From NCBI GenBank assembly GCA_964016885.1, contig OZ024743.1:160331712-160395711 (forward strand): a stretch of DNA of 64,000 nt, written 5' to 3'. Positions 22,385-33,483 of the stretch are shown in pieces; position 1 is the first letter of the stretch, and each line of letters opens with the position of its first letter. Under the pieces are notes generated by a model, which did no database searches, was not told the origin of the DNA, and saw nothing but the letters and a program-made list of their open reading frames with translations. The position numbers were made by a program, and so were the translations under genes. The stretch comes from Eledone cirrhosa. Taxonomy: Eukaryota > Mollusca > Cephalopoda > Octopoda > Eledonidae.

Positions 22385-22552
22385 AGTGAATTGGCAGAGT
22401 CGTTATAACATTGGATAGAATGCTTTGTTATATTCATTATAGCTCTCTGTATTCTGAGTTCAAATCCCACCGAAGTTAGCTTTGCTTTTCGTTGTTGATA
22501 AAAAGAAAGAGTACCAGCACAGTACTGGTGACGGTCGATTCTTCTTCTATAC
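22385..22552 (+). mobile_element. Diverged tRNA-derived SINE (second subfamily)
   Basis: ATTGGCAGAGTCGTTATAAC starts the tRNA-like head, then TTGGATAGAATGCTTTG, the B box TGAGTTCAAATCCCACCG and an AAGTTAGCTTTGC block. A worn GATAAAAAGAAAGAGTACCAG central region follows. Related to the main SINE but with a different head. Confidence 0.75.
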
Positions 22553-23405
22553 ATCTTTCTAACTCTCTTTCTCCTTCTCTGGAATAAATCAATTGTGTTC
22601 AGATATGAAGAAGGATGTGGTCCACCAGCTTTTAAATATACACAATGGTGCCTCTACGATTCCATCGGAAGTTAGCGGCCCGTGCATACATCTGCAGGTA
22701 GAAAAAGTGATGTATTCAGCTGCTATATGACAATACACAAAGAGAACAAATATTCCCCTTTATAATATGTAAATAAATAACACCCGATAAAAACATAAAA
22801 TTTGTTGCATTTGCTGATGGAAGTAAATAGAATCGTTAAACATAAGATTCCGTCCAAATCATTTTCATATGTAAGGTGCATTTACAAAATTTTAACATTG
22901 AGTATAGTCGCCACAGTACTGATAATTATAAAAAAAGGTTGAATAAATCTGGTAAAGTACCCCTGCAGGCGGGAAACAAGTTAACAGAGACGCCTGTGAA
23001 GAATCGAAGCCCGCATATCTTGTATGAACAGCTATCGCATTTAACCATAACACTAACGCCCCTTCCCGTTACCCGTATCACTAAACACTGTAGCTTTAGA
23101 ACATGTAAGACTGATTCTAGAAGTGCAAACATTTGGTTGATTACAAAGCATTTGAAAATTTGAAATTTGAAATTATAGTCGCTACAATGTAGATAACTAT
23201 AATAATAGCTCCATACGGGAAAAAGTCTATAGAGACGTCTGCAGTTAAGCAAACCATGCATTACTCAAATATCGGAGTAAGTTTATCAAATATCGGAGTA
23301 AGTTTAAACATCATCAGCAAATTGATTAACTAATATTGCCCAATTTAGCAATGGAGAAGGGGAAGGAATTTATTATGTAACGTTCAAATAGCTATAATCT
23401 AATAC
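22553..23405. other. No recognised gene; short local duplication
   Basis: A 21-bp unit (TATCGGAGTAAGTTTA type) is duplicated in tandem at about 23269-23307. Otherwise I see nothing supportable. Confidence 0.45.
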
Positions 23406-23409
23406 TTGA

Positions 23410-24590
23410 AAATATGCTGAATGTTATGATGTATTTTCACGAGGGCATGATGAATGCTCTGAACCCTTTGGTGTCACAAACTGTACGAAGTAGGGTTGTG
23501 TCATGGCTCCTGTTCTCTTTCTTTTGTTCTTCTCTGTCATGCACTTGTTTGTATTTGACGACTTAGACACTGGTGTCAGATTTGAATTCCGTATATCAGG
23601 TAAATTATTCAACCAACAACGCTTTAAGGCTTAAACCCTTACACAAACAGGTGTTATTCGTGATATACTGTTTGCTGATGATGCTGCATTTGTTGCAATA
23701 ACACTCGAAGTGACACAAGAATTGATGAACCACTTATCGCTTTCCTGTTAAGTACTTGGCTTAACAATCGTCGTTAAGAAGTTTGTACATCAACCAAGGT
23801 CAGCTACTACCATTTATAAGTAGAAGGTTTCAGGCAAGGACAGCCCGGACACGGGCATCTCCACGTTCCCATCACTGTGGATGGCAAATATTTGAAGTAT
23901 GTGAGCCCCTTTACTTATCTTGGCAACAAGGTGAACCGCTCTGCATCCATGGATGATGTGTTCATCAATTGAATCTCCAAAGCAAACGACGTCTTTGGCA
24001 AACTACATCATCGTCTATGGGGTGTCAGCAGTATAGCCCTGACAACAAAAATTGCATTTTATCGTGCAGTTGTACTGACAACACTCTTATACGTCTCGGA
24101 GTCATAAACACTTTATCGCAGCCACGTTTATAAGCTTGATGTCTTCCACAAACATTGTCTTCGCTTTGTCTGTGGTCATGGCCTTTCTGACAGAGTCGTC
24201 AATGTTGATCTAATCACGACGTGAAGCTTCGGTGGGACTGAGTCATTTCTGAAGCAATCACACCATAGATCGGCTGGCCATATCCTATGGATGACTGAAA
24301 ACCGCAAACTCGAGATACTGTTATACAGTTAACATCATAAGGGTGCACACAATGTAGGCTGACAAATTGGTGGACACAGATCTAACTTGTTTTAAAGCCT
24401 TGGCTGCAGACTGTGGAAAAATGGAGAACTTTCTGTCATGAACGTATAAATGGCCAAAATTCGTGATCTAAAATCTAACACCATGATTCGATCTTCCATC
24501 CTGCTCTGCTCAAAATCCTGTTATTTGTACTAAATGCAGCTTGGTGCGTAAATCAACATCTGGACTGAAGTGGCATTTAAGGCATGACTA
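23410..24590 (+). mobile_element. RTE-like LINE reverse transcriptase remnant
   Basis: Broken frames read FHEGMMNALEPFGVTNCT, KxGCVMAPVLFLLFFSVM (motif B region), IRDILFADDAAFVA (motif C, FADD) near 23660-23700, FTYLGNKVNRSASMDDVF near 23910-23965, and ISKANDVFGKLHHRLWGVSS. TTKIAFYRAVVLTTLLYVSE follows near 24050-24105, then further C-terminal sequence. The order matches the thumb of RTE-type LINEs with FADD; the clade is inferred. Several stops, and no endonuclease seen upstream. Confidence 0.75.
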
Positions 24591-24639
24591 TCAAAAGATA
24601 ACGAACTGAGAAGACTGTGTCGATATACGAAGGGAGAGT

Positions 24640-25257
<618 letters not shown>

Positions 25258-25554
25258 TGCTTGAAGCTAAATACTATTTCTATTCTGTTATAAGTTGAGC
25301 CAACTTATGCAGCTTCATATGCAAATAAGATTAATCACCTCTTTTACACAGACAAGAAAACTATATATTCTCGACTTTTCACCAGTTGCAAGAGTGGGGG
25401 GAACCGTCCTAATAAAGACCAGTCAATGCTGAAATGCATAGACGGTTGTTCCCCTACGGCTTCCTATATGTTTCCTTTAAACATACCGGGTTTCTTCAGA
25501 AATACAAAATTTCTATGCATATCTGTATACACCTATGCTTGAAGCTAAATCCTA

Positions 25555-25606
<52 letters not shown>

Positions 25607-25609
25607 GAT

Positions 25610-26476
25610 ATATATTAAGATATAAAATATTTAATTTTTTTTTATCTCGTAATATCACAACCTGAATTGCATCTCACCCCCAAAACAACGCGTGTGTAAT
25701 ATAATTGATTTGACTGGTAGGTACACATTTTACTTAATCGCTATAGAAAGAGGCGAAAAGAACTTCCGAAAATGAACTGACGTCAGACAATCAGCAGAGA
25801 CCTGAAACCGGTCAAAAAAAGTTGGAACCGTTTAATCGATAGTAAATGAGCGTGGTTATTGGAGTGCTTTGGTTGCCTCATGCGTCTCAAAATGCGGGAG
25901 AGTCTCAGTCTCAGTCAGAGGTCTTGCCGTATTTGAGGGATTTGATTGCTCCGTTGGCCGAGTTCCTGATACCAGGTGTAGAAGGGGACTTATTATAACG
26001 GAGACGGTGGTTGTTCTACCAAAATACTTCATTTGCTGATCTAAAGTTGTATTCAACTTAACTCCAAAGTTCACCCTTGTCTTAACATTGGACGTCTTTA
26101 TACTCTCTACTGCAAATTTCCAAGCTTATTTGCAACGTGTGTGCAAAGAGGAACACTTATTTCCAAGCCAGGGTTTGTATGTATCCTTCTTTGCTTAGAT
26201 TGCATCGTTAACCTTCTAATTGAAGAGGATGTTCTTCCTACTACCTACTGCCACACTGACCCGCTTTCGTCAGTTCGGCATTTAACAGCTGAAGCAGAAA
26301 CTGCCGAACTGAACAGTGACCCTCCATATCAACGTATTCAGTTTGTTTATAGAAATCTCTGAATTTGGAGGCAATAGTATCCGTATACCTTGTCCTGATC
26401 TCCCACTTTAACCTGTAGGTCAAGCTGCACTTATCATTTGTGTGTGTTTTCGTGATTTTAGGTAGACTCCCAATTT
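25610..26476. other. No recognised gene
   Basis: Mixed composition. The minus-strand frame 26241-26528 (95 residues) contains LKWEIRTRYTDTIASKFRDF but I recognise no family. Probably an old repeat. Confidence 0.4.
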
Positions 26477-26501
26477 CTGTATATATATATATATATAATA
26501 A

Positions 26502-26713
26502 AAAGGACGATTTGTAATGTCTCTTCATTGCATTTATTGAGTAGTGACGCGCGTTTCGCTATTGATCAGCTCAATGTTCAATCTGTATCGATGTAACCCG
26601 ACTCTGGAGTCAAAGGATCGATGGACGAATACAGATCGAACCTTCAGCTGATGAATAGCGAAACGCGCGCCACTACTCAAAAAACGCAATGAAGACATAA
26701 AAGATCGTCCTTT
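26502..26713. repeat. 212-bp near-palindrome with hammerhead-like core strings
   Basis: The left arm AAAGGACGATTTG...CGCTATTGATCAGCT (26502-26570) mirrors the right arm AGCTGATGAATAGCG...GATCGTCCTTT (26645-26713). The centre (GTTCAATCTGTATCGATG / GAATACAGATCGAAC) also pairs. Flanked by (TA)n on the left and TTA repeats on the right. The right arm contains CTGATGA followed by GAAACGCGCGCC. The left arm, on the minus strand, contains GAAACGCGCGTC. These recall the hammerhead ribozyme core of Penelope-like elements. Confidence 0.7.
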
Positions 26714-28956
26714 ATTATTATTATATTTATTCTTTGAGTCTCAGTCATTGATGTTATTTAACTGGAAAAGTTTGTTGAAATGAATATCAAGCCGCTACCA
26801 GCAGCCTCAGATATTCAGGACGTATCGGAGGGTTCTTGCTGTTCCCAGCAAGCATGCCTTTTGAAGTGTTCCAAAAAGCGGGGCGGGACTAATTTTCTTT
26901 AACCATCCTTGGAAACTCTTTGAGATAGTACCTAGTTCGCCTATGAGAATTGGGACCACTTTGACTTCATGGCAGTTCCAAATCCTTTTACCTCCCACTT
27001 TAAGTCCTGGTATCGTTTAATTTGCTCCCTCTCCTTCTCATCATGTCTCCAGCCCTTATAGTGAGTCTTATGTGACCCACAGTCTCCTCTCTCTCACCAC
27101 AGATCCTGCACAGTGGGCTAGCCTCCGCCTTGTAAATATGGTGTTTCAACCACTTCGTTTTGAGTGCCTGCTCTTGCGCAGCCATTAACATTCCTTCTGT
27201 AGCCTTTTTAAGGTCTCCTCTTTTCAACCAGTTCCATGTCTGTGGATCTCTAAATTCAGTTTTCTCAAAGAAGGTACTATGAAGGGATTTTTCGTGAAGG
27301 TTGCTCTTTCTCCTTGATGTTATTTCCTCCTTGGACATCCCCTGGTCAATTGTCCCCTCTTTTCAGTACAGTTCCGAGCATTGGCTCCTTACTATCAGTC
27401 ACGTATTTGTGGAGGTTGTTTTTCTCCATCTGAATACAGTCCTCTATGCTGATAAGACCTCTTCCACCTTCAAATCTCCTTAAGTAGAGTCTATCGACAT
27501 CACTCCTCTTGTGGAACATGTAGATAGTCAATAGCTTCCTAGTCTTCTTATCCATTTCTTTTTATTCAGCAACATTCCATCTCAGAATTCCCGCACTGAT
27601 GTCATCAGCCTCCAGAACACCCAAATACTTGTATCCTTCTTCAGATTCAATTTCCTTTATCATCTCAACTGTTGGTACCTGGATTCCGTTACTTCTGCTC
27701 AATTTACCCCTCTTCATCACAATGACTCCACACTTACTAATATCAAATTGCATACATATATCATTGCTTAAAATACGGACAGTGTCAACAAGCACATCCA
27801 ACTCCTTCTCACTCTTCCCGAAGAGCTTAAGATCGTCCATGAAGAGGAGGTGATTGATGGTAAGCCCTCCCTTTCCCAAACTCTATCCTGCTCTCACTTT
27901 TCGCAGTACACTGGTCAGGGCAACAGGGTAAGGACAAGCAACAGAGGGGGCAGACTATCTCCCTGGAAGATACCTCTCTTGATCTTACGCTTCCCAAGGA
28001 TTCTCCAGTTGATGTTAACTGTTTCCCAGGACTTCATACTTTTGCCCAACAACTGTCTGTTGTTATCTGCCACCTTGAAGATCTCCAGGCTTTTGGTAAT
28101 CCAAGAATGAGGCACCATGTCAAATGCCTTTTTGTAGTATATCCATCCCATGGCAAGACCAGTGTGTCTCCTCTTGCAATTCCTCATTACCATCTTATCA
28201 ATAAGTAACTGGTCCTTTGTGCCACGTGACTTCTTTCGGAATCCTTTCTGTTCGTCCGGTAACAAGTTGTTTGTGTGGAGGTGATGGTAGATTTCCTCAG
28301 ACATAATGCCTGTCAACAGTTTCCACATTACGGACAGACATGTGATAGGTCTATAGTTGGTAACATCATTACCCTTGATTCGGTCTTTCATTATCAGAAC
28401 TGTGGTACCTTTTGTCAACCACTCTGGTACCTTACCTGACATCAAGCAGTCATTGAACATGGTTGTCAGTTTCAGGTGGAGGGATGTTAAATGTTTAATC
28501 CAATACCCCTGCACACCATCTAGGCCTGGTGATTTCCAGTTGGTTAGTTTTTTGGCCTGCCCCTTAAGAGTTTCAACTGTGATACTCAAATCAGTTTGTT
28601 GGTGTGCCTGTTCACTAATCTATTCTGTACTGTCTCAATCCACACTGCCTGGTCATTATGTTTAACATCCTGCTCCCATATTCCTCTCCAGAATGTTTTA
28701 GTTTGTTCCGCCTCAGGGATCAAGTCGTTGCCTCTTTCTTTCCCTTCAAGCTGTCCAAACAGCATCTTCTGGTTGTTGTCGAACATGCGGTTCTGTCTAT
28801 ACTGACTGACTCTGTTCTCGTATCGTCTGATTTTTGCACGTTTTGCTATAATACGTTGCTTCAGTTCCTCTATGATAATATTTAGTTTTTTCCTCCTAGT
28901 TTTGTACTTTATTTCCAGTCTATTTTTAGTGTCCCATTCAGTAGGGACTCAAACTT
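26714..28956 (-). mobile_element. R4/Dong-like LINE copy D with two internal deletions
   Basis: The 3' tail (TTATTATTATTATATTTATTC) is at 26714-26735, the closing IPIVIGALGT-like block (here VVPILIGELGTISKS) at 26807-26998, and the knuckle [14 protein letters not shown] at about 27085-27130. Right after the knuckle the sequence jumps from GWRHD-like to RRRGSKLNDTRT, so the whole HWHL...RPDLVV...VDVACPF endonuclease is deleted (about 27040). A second deletion at about 27595 removes some 40 residues of the thumb (EADDI joined to SAGILRW). The RT at 27915-28589 is better kept than in copy C. The N-terminal region runs to about 28930 and stops before a (TTA)n at 28957-28973. Confidence 0.9.
27915..28589 (-). 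CDS. Reverse transcriptase N-half ORF of R4/Dong-like copy D
   Basis: A 224-residue frame: NWKSPGLDGVQGYWIKHLTS near residue 17, [20 protein letters not shown] near 51, [19 protein letters not shown] near 78, GWIYYKKAFDMVPHSWI near 148 (motif A; the usual first Asp is Tyr here: WIYY against WIDY in copy C), and [20 protein letters not shown] (motif B). It reads through the position where copy C has its one-base frameshift, showing the ancestral frame. It ends at a stop after motif B. The Asp-to-Tyr change next to motif A is a likely inactivating difference. Confidence 0.85.
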   Translation of the reverse strand: MSITVETLKGQAKKLTNWKSPGLDGVQGYWIKHLTSLHLKLTTMFNDCLMSGKVPEWLTKGTTVLIMKDRIKGNDVTNYRPITCLSVMWKLLTGIMSEEIYHHLHTNNLLPDEQKGFRKKSRGTKDQLLIDKMVMRNCKRRHTGLAMGWIYYKKAFDMVPHSWITKSLEIFKVADNNRQLLGKSMKSWETVNINWRILGKRKIKRGIFQGDSLPPLLLVLTLLP

Positions 28957-29104
28957 ATTATTATTATTATTAAGTCTGAACGGACGTCTTTTTGCTCGCT
29001 CCCGTAAGTTCACTTATTTACCTGTCAAAACTTATTTATTGAATTTGTTGTTGTTGTGTAAGGCATGCAACCCCTTGGACTTTGCACTGTGAAGGGGAAA
29101 GAAT

Positions 29105-29132
29105 AATATTTGGGCCTTTTGGCCCAAATATT
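29105..29132 (+). promoter_or_regulatory. Conserved 5'-UTR hairpin of Tx1-like LINE (copy T4)
   Basis: AATATTTGGGCC, loop TTTT, GGCCCAAATATT: a perfect 12-bp stem. Confidence 0.65.
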
Positions 29133-29153
29133 TGAACTTTTTTACATTTTAAA

Positions 29154-29486
29154 AAATTATCGAGAAAAAAAAGAAAAAAAAACATGTCGGAGTAGCGCTG
29201 AAGTGCATCAGAGAAGACAATCCCGGACCACATCTGCCTTCAGAATGGGACGGCCATTCATATTATGACCGAAGTAAAAGGCCGCATTGTTTTGTTTGTG
29301 GGGAAAAAACCCATTTGCAAGAAATTATCGAGAAAAAAAAAGAAAAATAAACATGTCGGAGTAGCGCTGAACTGCATCAGAGAAGACAATCCCGGACCAC
29401 ATCTGCCTTTAGAATGGGACGGCCATTCATATTATGACCGAATTAAAAGGCCGCATTTGTTTGTGGGGAAAAAACCCATTTGCGAG
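29154..29486 (+). repeat. 168-bp tandem duplication in ORF1 knuckle region of T4
   Basis: 29154-29321 and 29322-29486 are nearly identical (AAATTATCGAGAAAAAA...ACCCATTTGC). Each contains ATGTCGGAGTAGCGCTGA and the coding block WDGHSYYDR. Unit one gives HCFVCGEKTHL; in unit two a small deletion shifts the frame before FVCGEKTHL. Confidence 0.9.
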
Positions 29487-30350
29487 CCTTCTTCCCCCAA
29501 CTGCTGAAAGATGCAAGGGGTCGAGACGCTCCACTGCTGCCGACGCCGGGGCGAGGACTACAAACAACACCAGCACCGGCAAAACCACCAACAACACCAA
29601 TAGAAAGACCACTACCAACATTGACCACCCAGGGGGGAAACGAGGAAAGTTGTCAACCCCCCCACCCCCCACCCCCCCAAAAAATACACACACCAATAAA
29701 AACATAAACACACACACAGACACACTTACAGACACAGACACCTCATCTACCAGTAGTGAAGATGAGGGAAAACCAAAATTCCCCAAAATACAAAAAAGGA
29801 AACACAAATAGGAAAAAAAAAACTCAACAAACCACAAAATCACCCCCAATAAAAAATGCAGACACCACCCACGCAAACATCTCTCCAATAACACCAACAT
29901 CAACACTACCATCAGCATCACCAGAATCCCCCAAACGTAAACAACCTAAACAGACGCAAGAACAAATATACACACAAACATCTGAAACCACAGACCTCGC
30001 AATCACAACAAACACAGTCACAACCGAAACAACACCACCAAAACCATCACCACCACAGCCACGCAAACAAATAAAATCACACTAACAAAACATATAAAAC
30101 TTCGTGCTCGTTAGGAGGGCCTACAAGGAACTGATGGCCCTCGTAGCACTAAGTGAAAATATACAAAAAGAGGGGGATATTTTTAAATCCACCACATTTC
30201 GTGTGCCGCAAGATTTGTTTCTGGTGCGAATGTCGCTCGATTTATACAAAGAGATACAAGACAGCTTTCTTTGGGACGTGGGAACCCGAACGTAAAACCC
30301 ACTTCAAGACTTTTAAAGGGGTTCCCAAAAGAAACCCCACCAACTAAGGA
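29215..30350 (+). pseudogene. ORF1 remnant of Tx1-like T4 with CCHC-like knuckle
   Basis: EWDGHSYYDRSKRPHCFVCG then EKTHL gives a C-x2-C-x4-H knuckle. In the second unit the expected fourth ligand position is aromatic (THLRAFFPQ; T3 has THLKVFYPQ). A low-complexity Thr/Pro/Lys-rich stretch follows (29560-30085), then RRAYKELMALVALSENIQKE and DLFLVRMSLDLYKEIQDS near 30110-30270. Gag-like RNA-binding proteins of LINEs carry such knuckles. Frameshifts prevent a single ORF. Confidence 0.6.
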
Positions 30351-30421
30351 GGTCGAACCACCCGACCTTCATAAGCGGAAGGTAAGTAAACCTTTCCTCT
30401 CTCTCTTTTTAACCTGCCAAC

Positions 30422-31243
30422 ATGGCCGTATTAAAAGTAGGAAGTTTAAATGTTCGAGGCCTGGGATCGTCCTGGAAGCAGGGTCACCTGCTCAACTACC
30501 TCAGGTCTCTAGAAATAGATGTAATTGGCGTCAGCGAGACAAGGATTTCCGACACGCGCGCACTAGCCCCCATTTTTGACGACTATCAGATCTTTACATC
30601 TGTTAGCCGGCCGGGAATGGGAGGCGGGGTGGCAGTGCTGTTTAGGAAAGGCCTGGATCTCGAGGTAAGGTCGATCTTCCGGGACCCGGACGGGAAGTTG
30701 GTGGTCCTGGACGTGAACAATAATGAAGGTGGTGCATTTAGACTGGTTGCCGGCTATGCCCCCACTGGGGCAGGACGGCCGGACTTCTTTAGACGCCTGA
30801 AAGCCTTTCTGGGTACGTCTCGCCCTTTACTGTTAGCGGGGGACTGGAACGGTATCTTAGACGCACGCTGGGACTGTGTGGGAGTATCCGATAGGAGTGG
30901 GGAGTGCAAAAGCCTCAAAAATCTGTTCAGCCAATTCCAACTGTCTGACAGGTACCAACTAGATTTCCCTAATGCGCCAGCGTGGACCTGGGCTAACCGC
31001 ATAGGGTCATCTAGATCGTATATAGACAGGATATTCATTAGGAAAATAGACAGAAATAGTGTAAGCTGTCCACATTTTGAAACAGTCGCCTATTCAGATC
31101 ACAAGTTTGTGAACTGTATGGTCGACCTAGATAAGACGCGTAGGTTAGGACCTGGTTACTGGAAGCTAAACATGTCATTTCCGGCACGTAAGGCTTACAG
31201 GGACCAGGTCAACAATTTAGTTAAGAAAAAGTTGACAGGGTAG
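30422..31243 (+). CDS. APE-type endonuclease domain of Tx1-like LINE ORF2
   Basis: A 273-residue open frame starting ATG GCC GTA. Motifs in order: KVGSLNVRGLG (residues 5-15), IDVIGVSETRISD (33-45, metal-binding Glu), GGGVAVLFRKGLDL near 67, VAGYAPTGAG near 110, LLAGDWNGILDARWD near 138 (catalytic Asp/Asn), QLSDRYQLDFPNAPAWTW near 172, IGSSRSYIDRIFI near 194, and YSDHKFV near 223 (catalytic His). All catalytic positions of the exonuclease/endonuclease/phosphatase fold appear present. The enzyme would nick genomic DNA to prime reverse transcription. It is the longest undamaged functional domain in the window, but RT behind it is truncated and a stop follows VKKKLTG. Confidence 0.92.
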   Translation: MAVLKVGSLNVRGLGSSWKQGHLLNYLRSLEIDVIGVSETRISDTRALAPIFDDYQIFTSVSRPGMGGGVAVLFRKGLDLEVRSIFRDPDGKLVVLDVNNNEGGAFRLVAGYAPTGAGRPDFFRRLKAFLGTSRPLLLAGDWNGILDARWDCVGVSDRSGECKSLKNLFSQFQLSDRYQLDFPNAPAWTWANRIGSSRSYIDRIFIRKIDRNSVSCPHFETVAYSDHKFVNCMVDLDKTRRLGPGYWKLNMSFPARKAYRDQVNNLVKKKLTG

Positions 31244-31256
31244 TCATCAACAATAG

Positions 31257-31910
31257 GTGGGGGGGGGGGGCTCTCAAAAGAGAGATAGAGTAATGTCGAT
31301 AGAGTTTAGCAAAGAAGTAGCGTTAGAGAAAAATAGAAAGGAGGGGGAATTGGTAGATAAGTTAGATGAGACTATTGGTAGTGGCATTGCAACTGATGTG
31401 CTACCGGCAAGAATGGCATTAGACCATTTCTTCAATGCGAAACACGAAGTTTGCATTGTCAGAGCTAAGGCGTGTGCTCTGAGAAACGAGGTAACCAAAG
31501 CTGTTCGATGGGCCCGCGTGGCAGAGGCGCAGCGTGGTAGTAAAACCACGATTCGGTCACTGACGGACCGAGACGGACACGAGCTGAACGATTCCAAGCG
31601 GATGTGTGAGGCCTTTCGCCAACATTTTGCTCGGTTGTTCGGGGGAAGTGGCGGGTCAGAGACGGTGGCGAAATTCAGTCCCTACCTCGATGGCTTGCCG
31701 CAACTCTCGACGGCTGACGCTGGGCGCTGCGAAAGGCCGATTACTTCAGCCGAGATTCAGGATGCCCTTGTCGGCTGCATGAGGTGCAAATCACCCGGTT
31801 TGGATGGTCTGCCCTACGAGCTTTACGTAAATATGCAAGACTTGTTCTCCAATCTCCTCGAAGCTCTCTACTGCAACTGGCAACAAAACAGGAGTTTCCC
31901 AGTTCTGTGA
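31257..31910 (+). pseudogene. Linker and RT N-terminal fragment of Tx1-like T4
   Basis: A 217-residue frame after a G-run slip at 31257. Contains NRKEGELVDKLDETIGSG, LDHFFNAKHEVCIVRAKACA, ITSAEIQDALVGCMRCKSPG then LDGLPYELYVNMQDLF (first RT block, KSPGLDGLPYELY), and ends CNWQQNRSFPVL where the copy is truncated. No palm motifs remain. Confidence 0.85.
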
Positions 31911-32024
31911 GCAACGATGGTTGCTAGACACTACGGCTTAATACGGGATGTTTGTTTACAAACACACCGAGCATTATAATAAATGTTCGGTGAATTCATA
32001 CGTACATATATATATGTGTGCATG

Positions 32025-32070
<46 letters not shown>

Positions 32071-32472
32071 CTACTGTACGTCTGTATACATATATGTATG
32101 TACGTGTACATACTTATATTTAGGTAACAGCCGTACTAAGAGTGGGAAATGAAATTTCGTTTCATTTTTTCCGTTTATCGTTTTCGGTGCACCCGGCCGA
32201 TTAACCCACTCGATATGCAAATTGGGCTACTCAGCCGTTAATATGCTTAAGGTAAGTATATACTTTCAACAATCTGGCAGGAAGGTATACGTTGCTGACG
32301 ATAGCTAATAAGCTTGAAACTAGTACAGCGTTGCTTTGTCAGTGTTGAACAAACGAGCAACGAGGGTTGCTAGACACTGCGGCTTAATATGTTAGGATGT
32401 TTGTTTAAAACACACCGAGCATTATAATAAATGTTCGGTGAATCCATACGTACATATATATATGTGTGCATG

Positions 32473-32520
<48 letters not shown>

Positions 32521-32525
32521 TATGT
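31911..32525. repeat. Tandem unit of about 443 bp, second unit partial
   Basis: GCAACGATGGTTGCTAGACA at 31910 recurs as GCAACGAGGGTTGCTAGACA at 32353, followed in both by a hairpin (CACCGAGCATT / AATGTTCGGTG), a CATACGTACATATATATATG run and a TA tract. The middle of unit one (32100-32350) is unique and unclassified. Confidence 0.8.
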
Positions 32526-32559
32526 GTGTGTGTCTATGTATGTGTGTGTGCGTGTGTGC

Positions 32560-33409
32560 GTGTACATATGGGTGTATGGGTGGGTTTCTATTGTCACAAG
32601 TTACTTTCAGGATTTGTGAAATAGCTAAGAGTGCATACACTGATGGTAAATGAGTTGGAATTACAATCATAATGTCATCAGTCCAATTCCTGGTCTAGGT
32701 TGTGTGTTGCGTTTTTGAGCAAAACCCCTCATTTTATGTTGCTCCAGTATACTCAGCAGAAAATGAATACCAATAGTAGGGGGTTTAAACCTGGGGTGGA
32801 CTGGCGTCCCACAAAGGCGAAGTCTTGTACTCCCAGTTACTTAATACTACTGAAACCATGATAACCACCGTCCTATGAGCTTCCGAGCACGAGACAAACT
32901 TTTCAGAGATACAGAGTTTTTCTTTCGTCTTGTGGTATTTGTGTACGTGGGGTTTCATCGCGTCAAGCATTCAAGATTATTTCTGGAGTTTGCAGAATAA
33001 TAGAAAGAAGATAGTAAAAAGACAATTAGAAATACGAGTATAAGTACTCTCATGCTTAAATTACCATTGAATTTTTTATTTCATATTTTTTGTTATTTAT
33101 TTATTTTATTTGTACAAAAATAAATGTAACCAATTTAAGATTTTAGATTCTAGACTTATTTAGTTCCGACGTGAGACGTGCAAAGCAAATATTTCCCCAC
33201 GAATTTTACCGTGACATGTTAGATTTATATAATTCAAATATTTAGACATTTTAATATGTCAATGGATCTTTTTTGCTTTCTTAACCATTTTGTATGTATG
33301 CAGGTATATTTCCTCTCATGTTATCATCTTTAAATTTCTCCAGTAAAAAGTGATTTAAGAGCATATCTCTGGTATCAGAATTTACCCAGCAACAATTAAC
33401 CACAGACTC
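32560..33409. other. No recognised gene
   Basis: AT-rich. A GATGGTAAATGAGTTGG...CAATTCCTGGTC block (32640-32695) and AAACCCCTCATTTTATGTTG (32725) faintly recall a worn SINE but I cannot confirm it. Confidence 0.4.
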
Positions 33410-33410
33410 T

Positions 33411-33423
33411 CTCTCTATATATA

Positions 33424-33480
<57 letters not shown>
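33411..33480. repeat. (TA)n microsatellite beside the large palindrome
   Basis: TA run that ends exactly where the palindrome at 33481 starts; a short TA run also follows it at 33831. Confidence 0.95.

Positions 33481-33483
<3 letters not shown>

Larger units (their letters stand above)
28974..31910 (+). mobile_element. Tx1-like LINE copy T4, 3'-truncated, best endonuclease
   Basis: Begins AGTCTGAACGGACGTC directly after a (TTA)n tract, the same 5' end as T2. Contains the 5'-UTR hairpin (29105-29132), a tandem duplication of the ORF1 knuckle region (29154-29486), a Pro/Thr-rich ORF1 linker, ORF1 C-terminal remnants (30104-30350), an intact endonuclease frame (30422-31243) and the first part of RT (31257-31910). 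It stops within RT at TGTGAGC, where copy T2 continues GGGGAGCG, and a different tandem repeat starts at 31911. Confidence 0.85.

Noticed and set aside
26241..26528. 95-residue minus frame as a gene
   Set aside because: Its first residues come from a (TA)n tract and the palindrome edge; no family recognised in the rest.
32640..32820. Possible worn SINE
   Set aside because: Only faint similarity (GTCCAATTCCTGGTC and CCCCTCATTTTATG); A and B boxes not identifiable.
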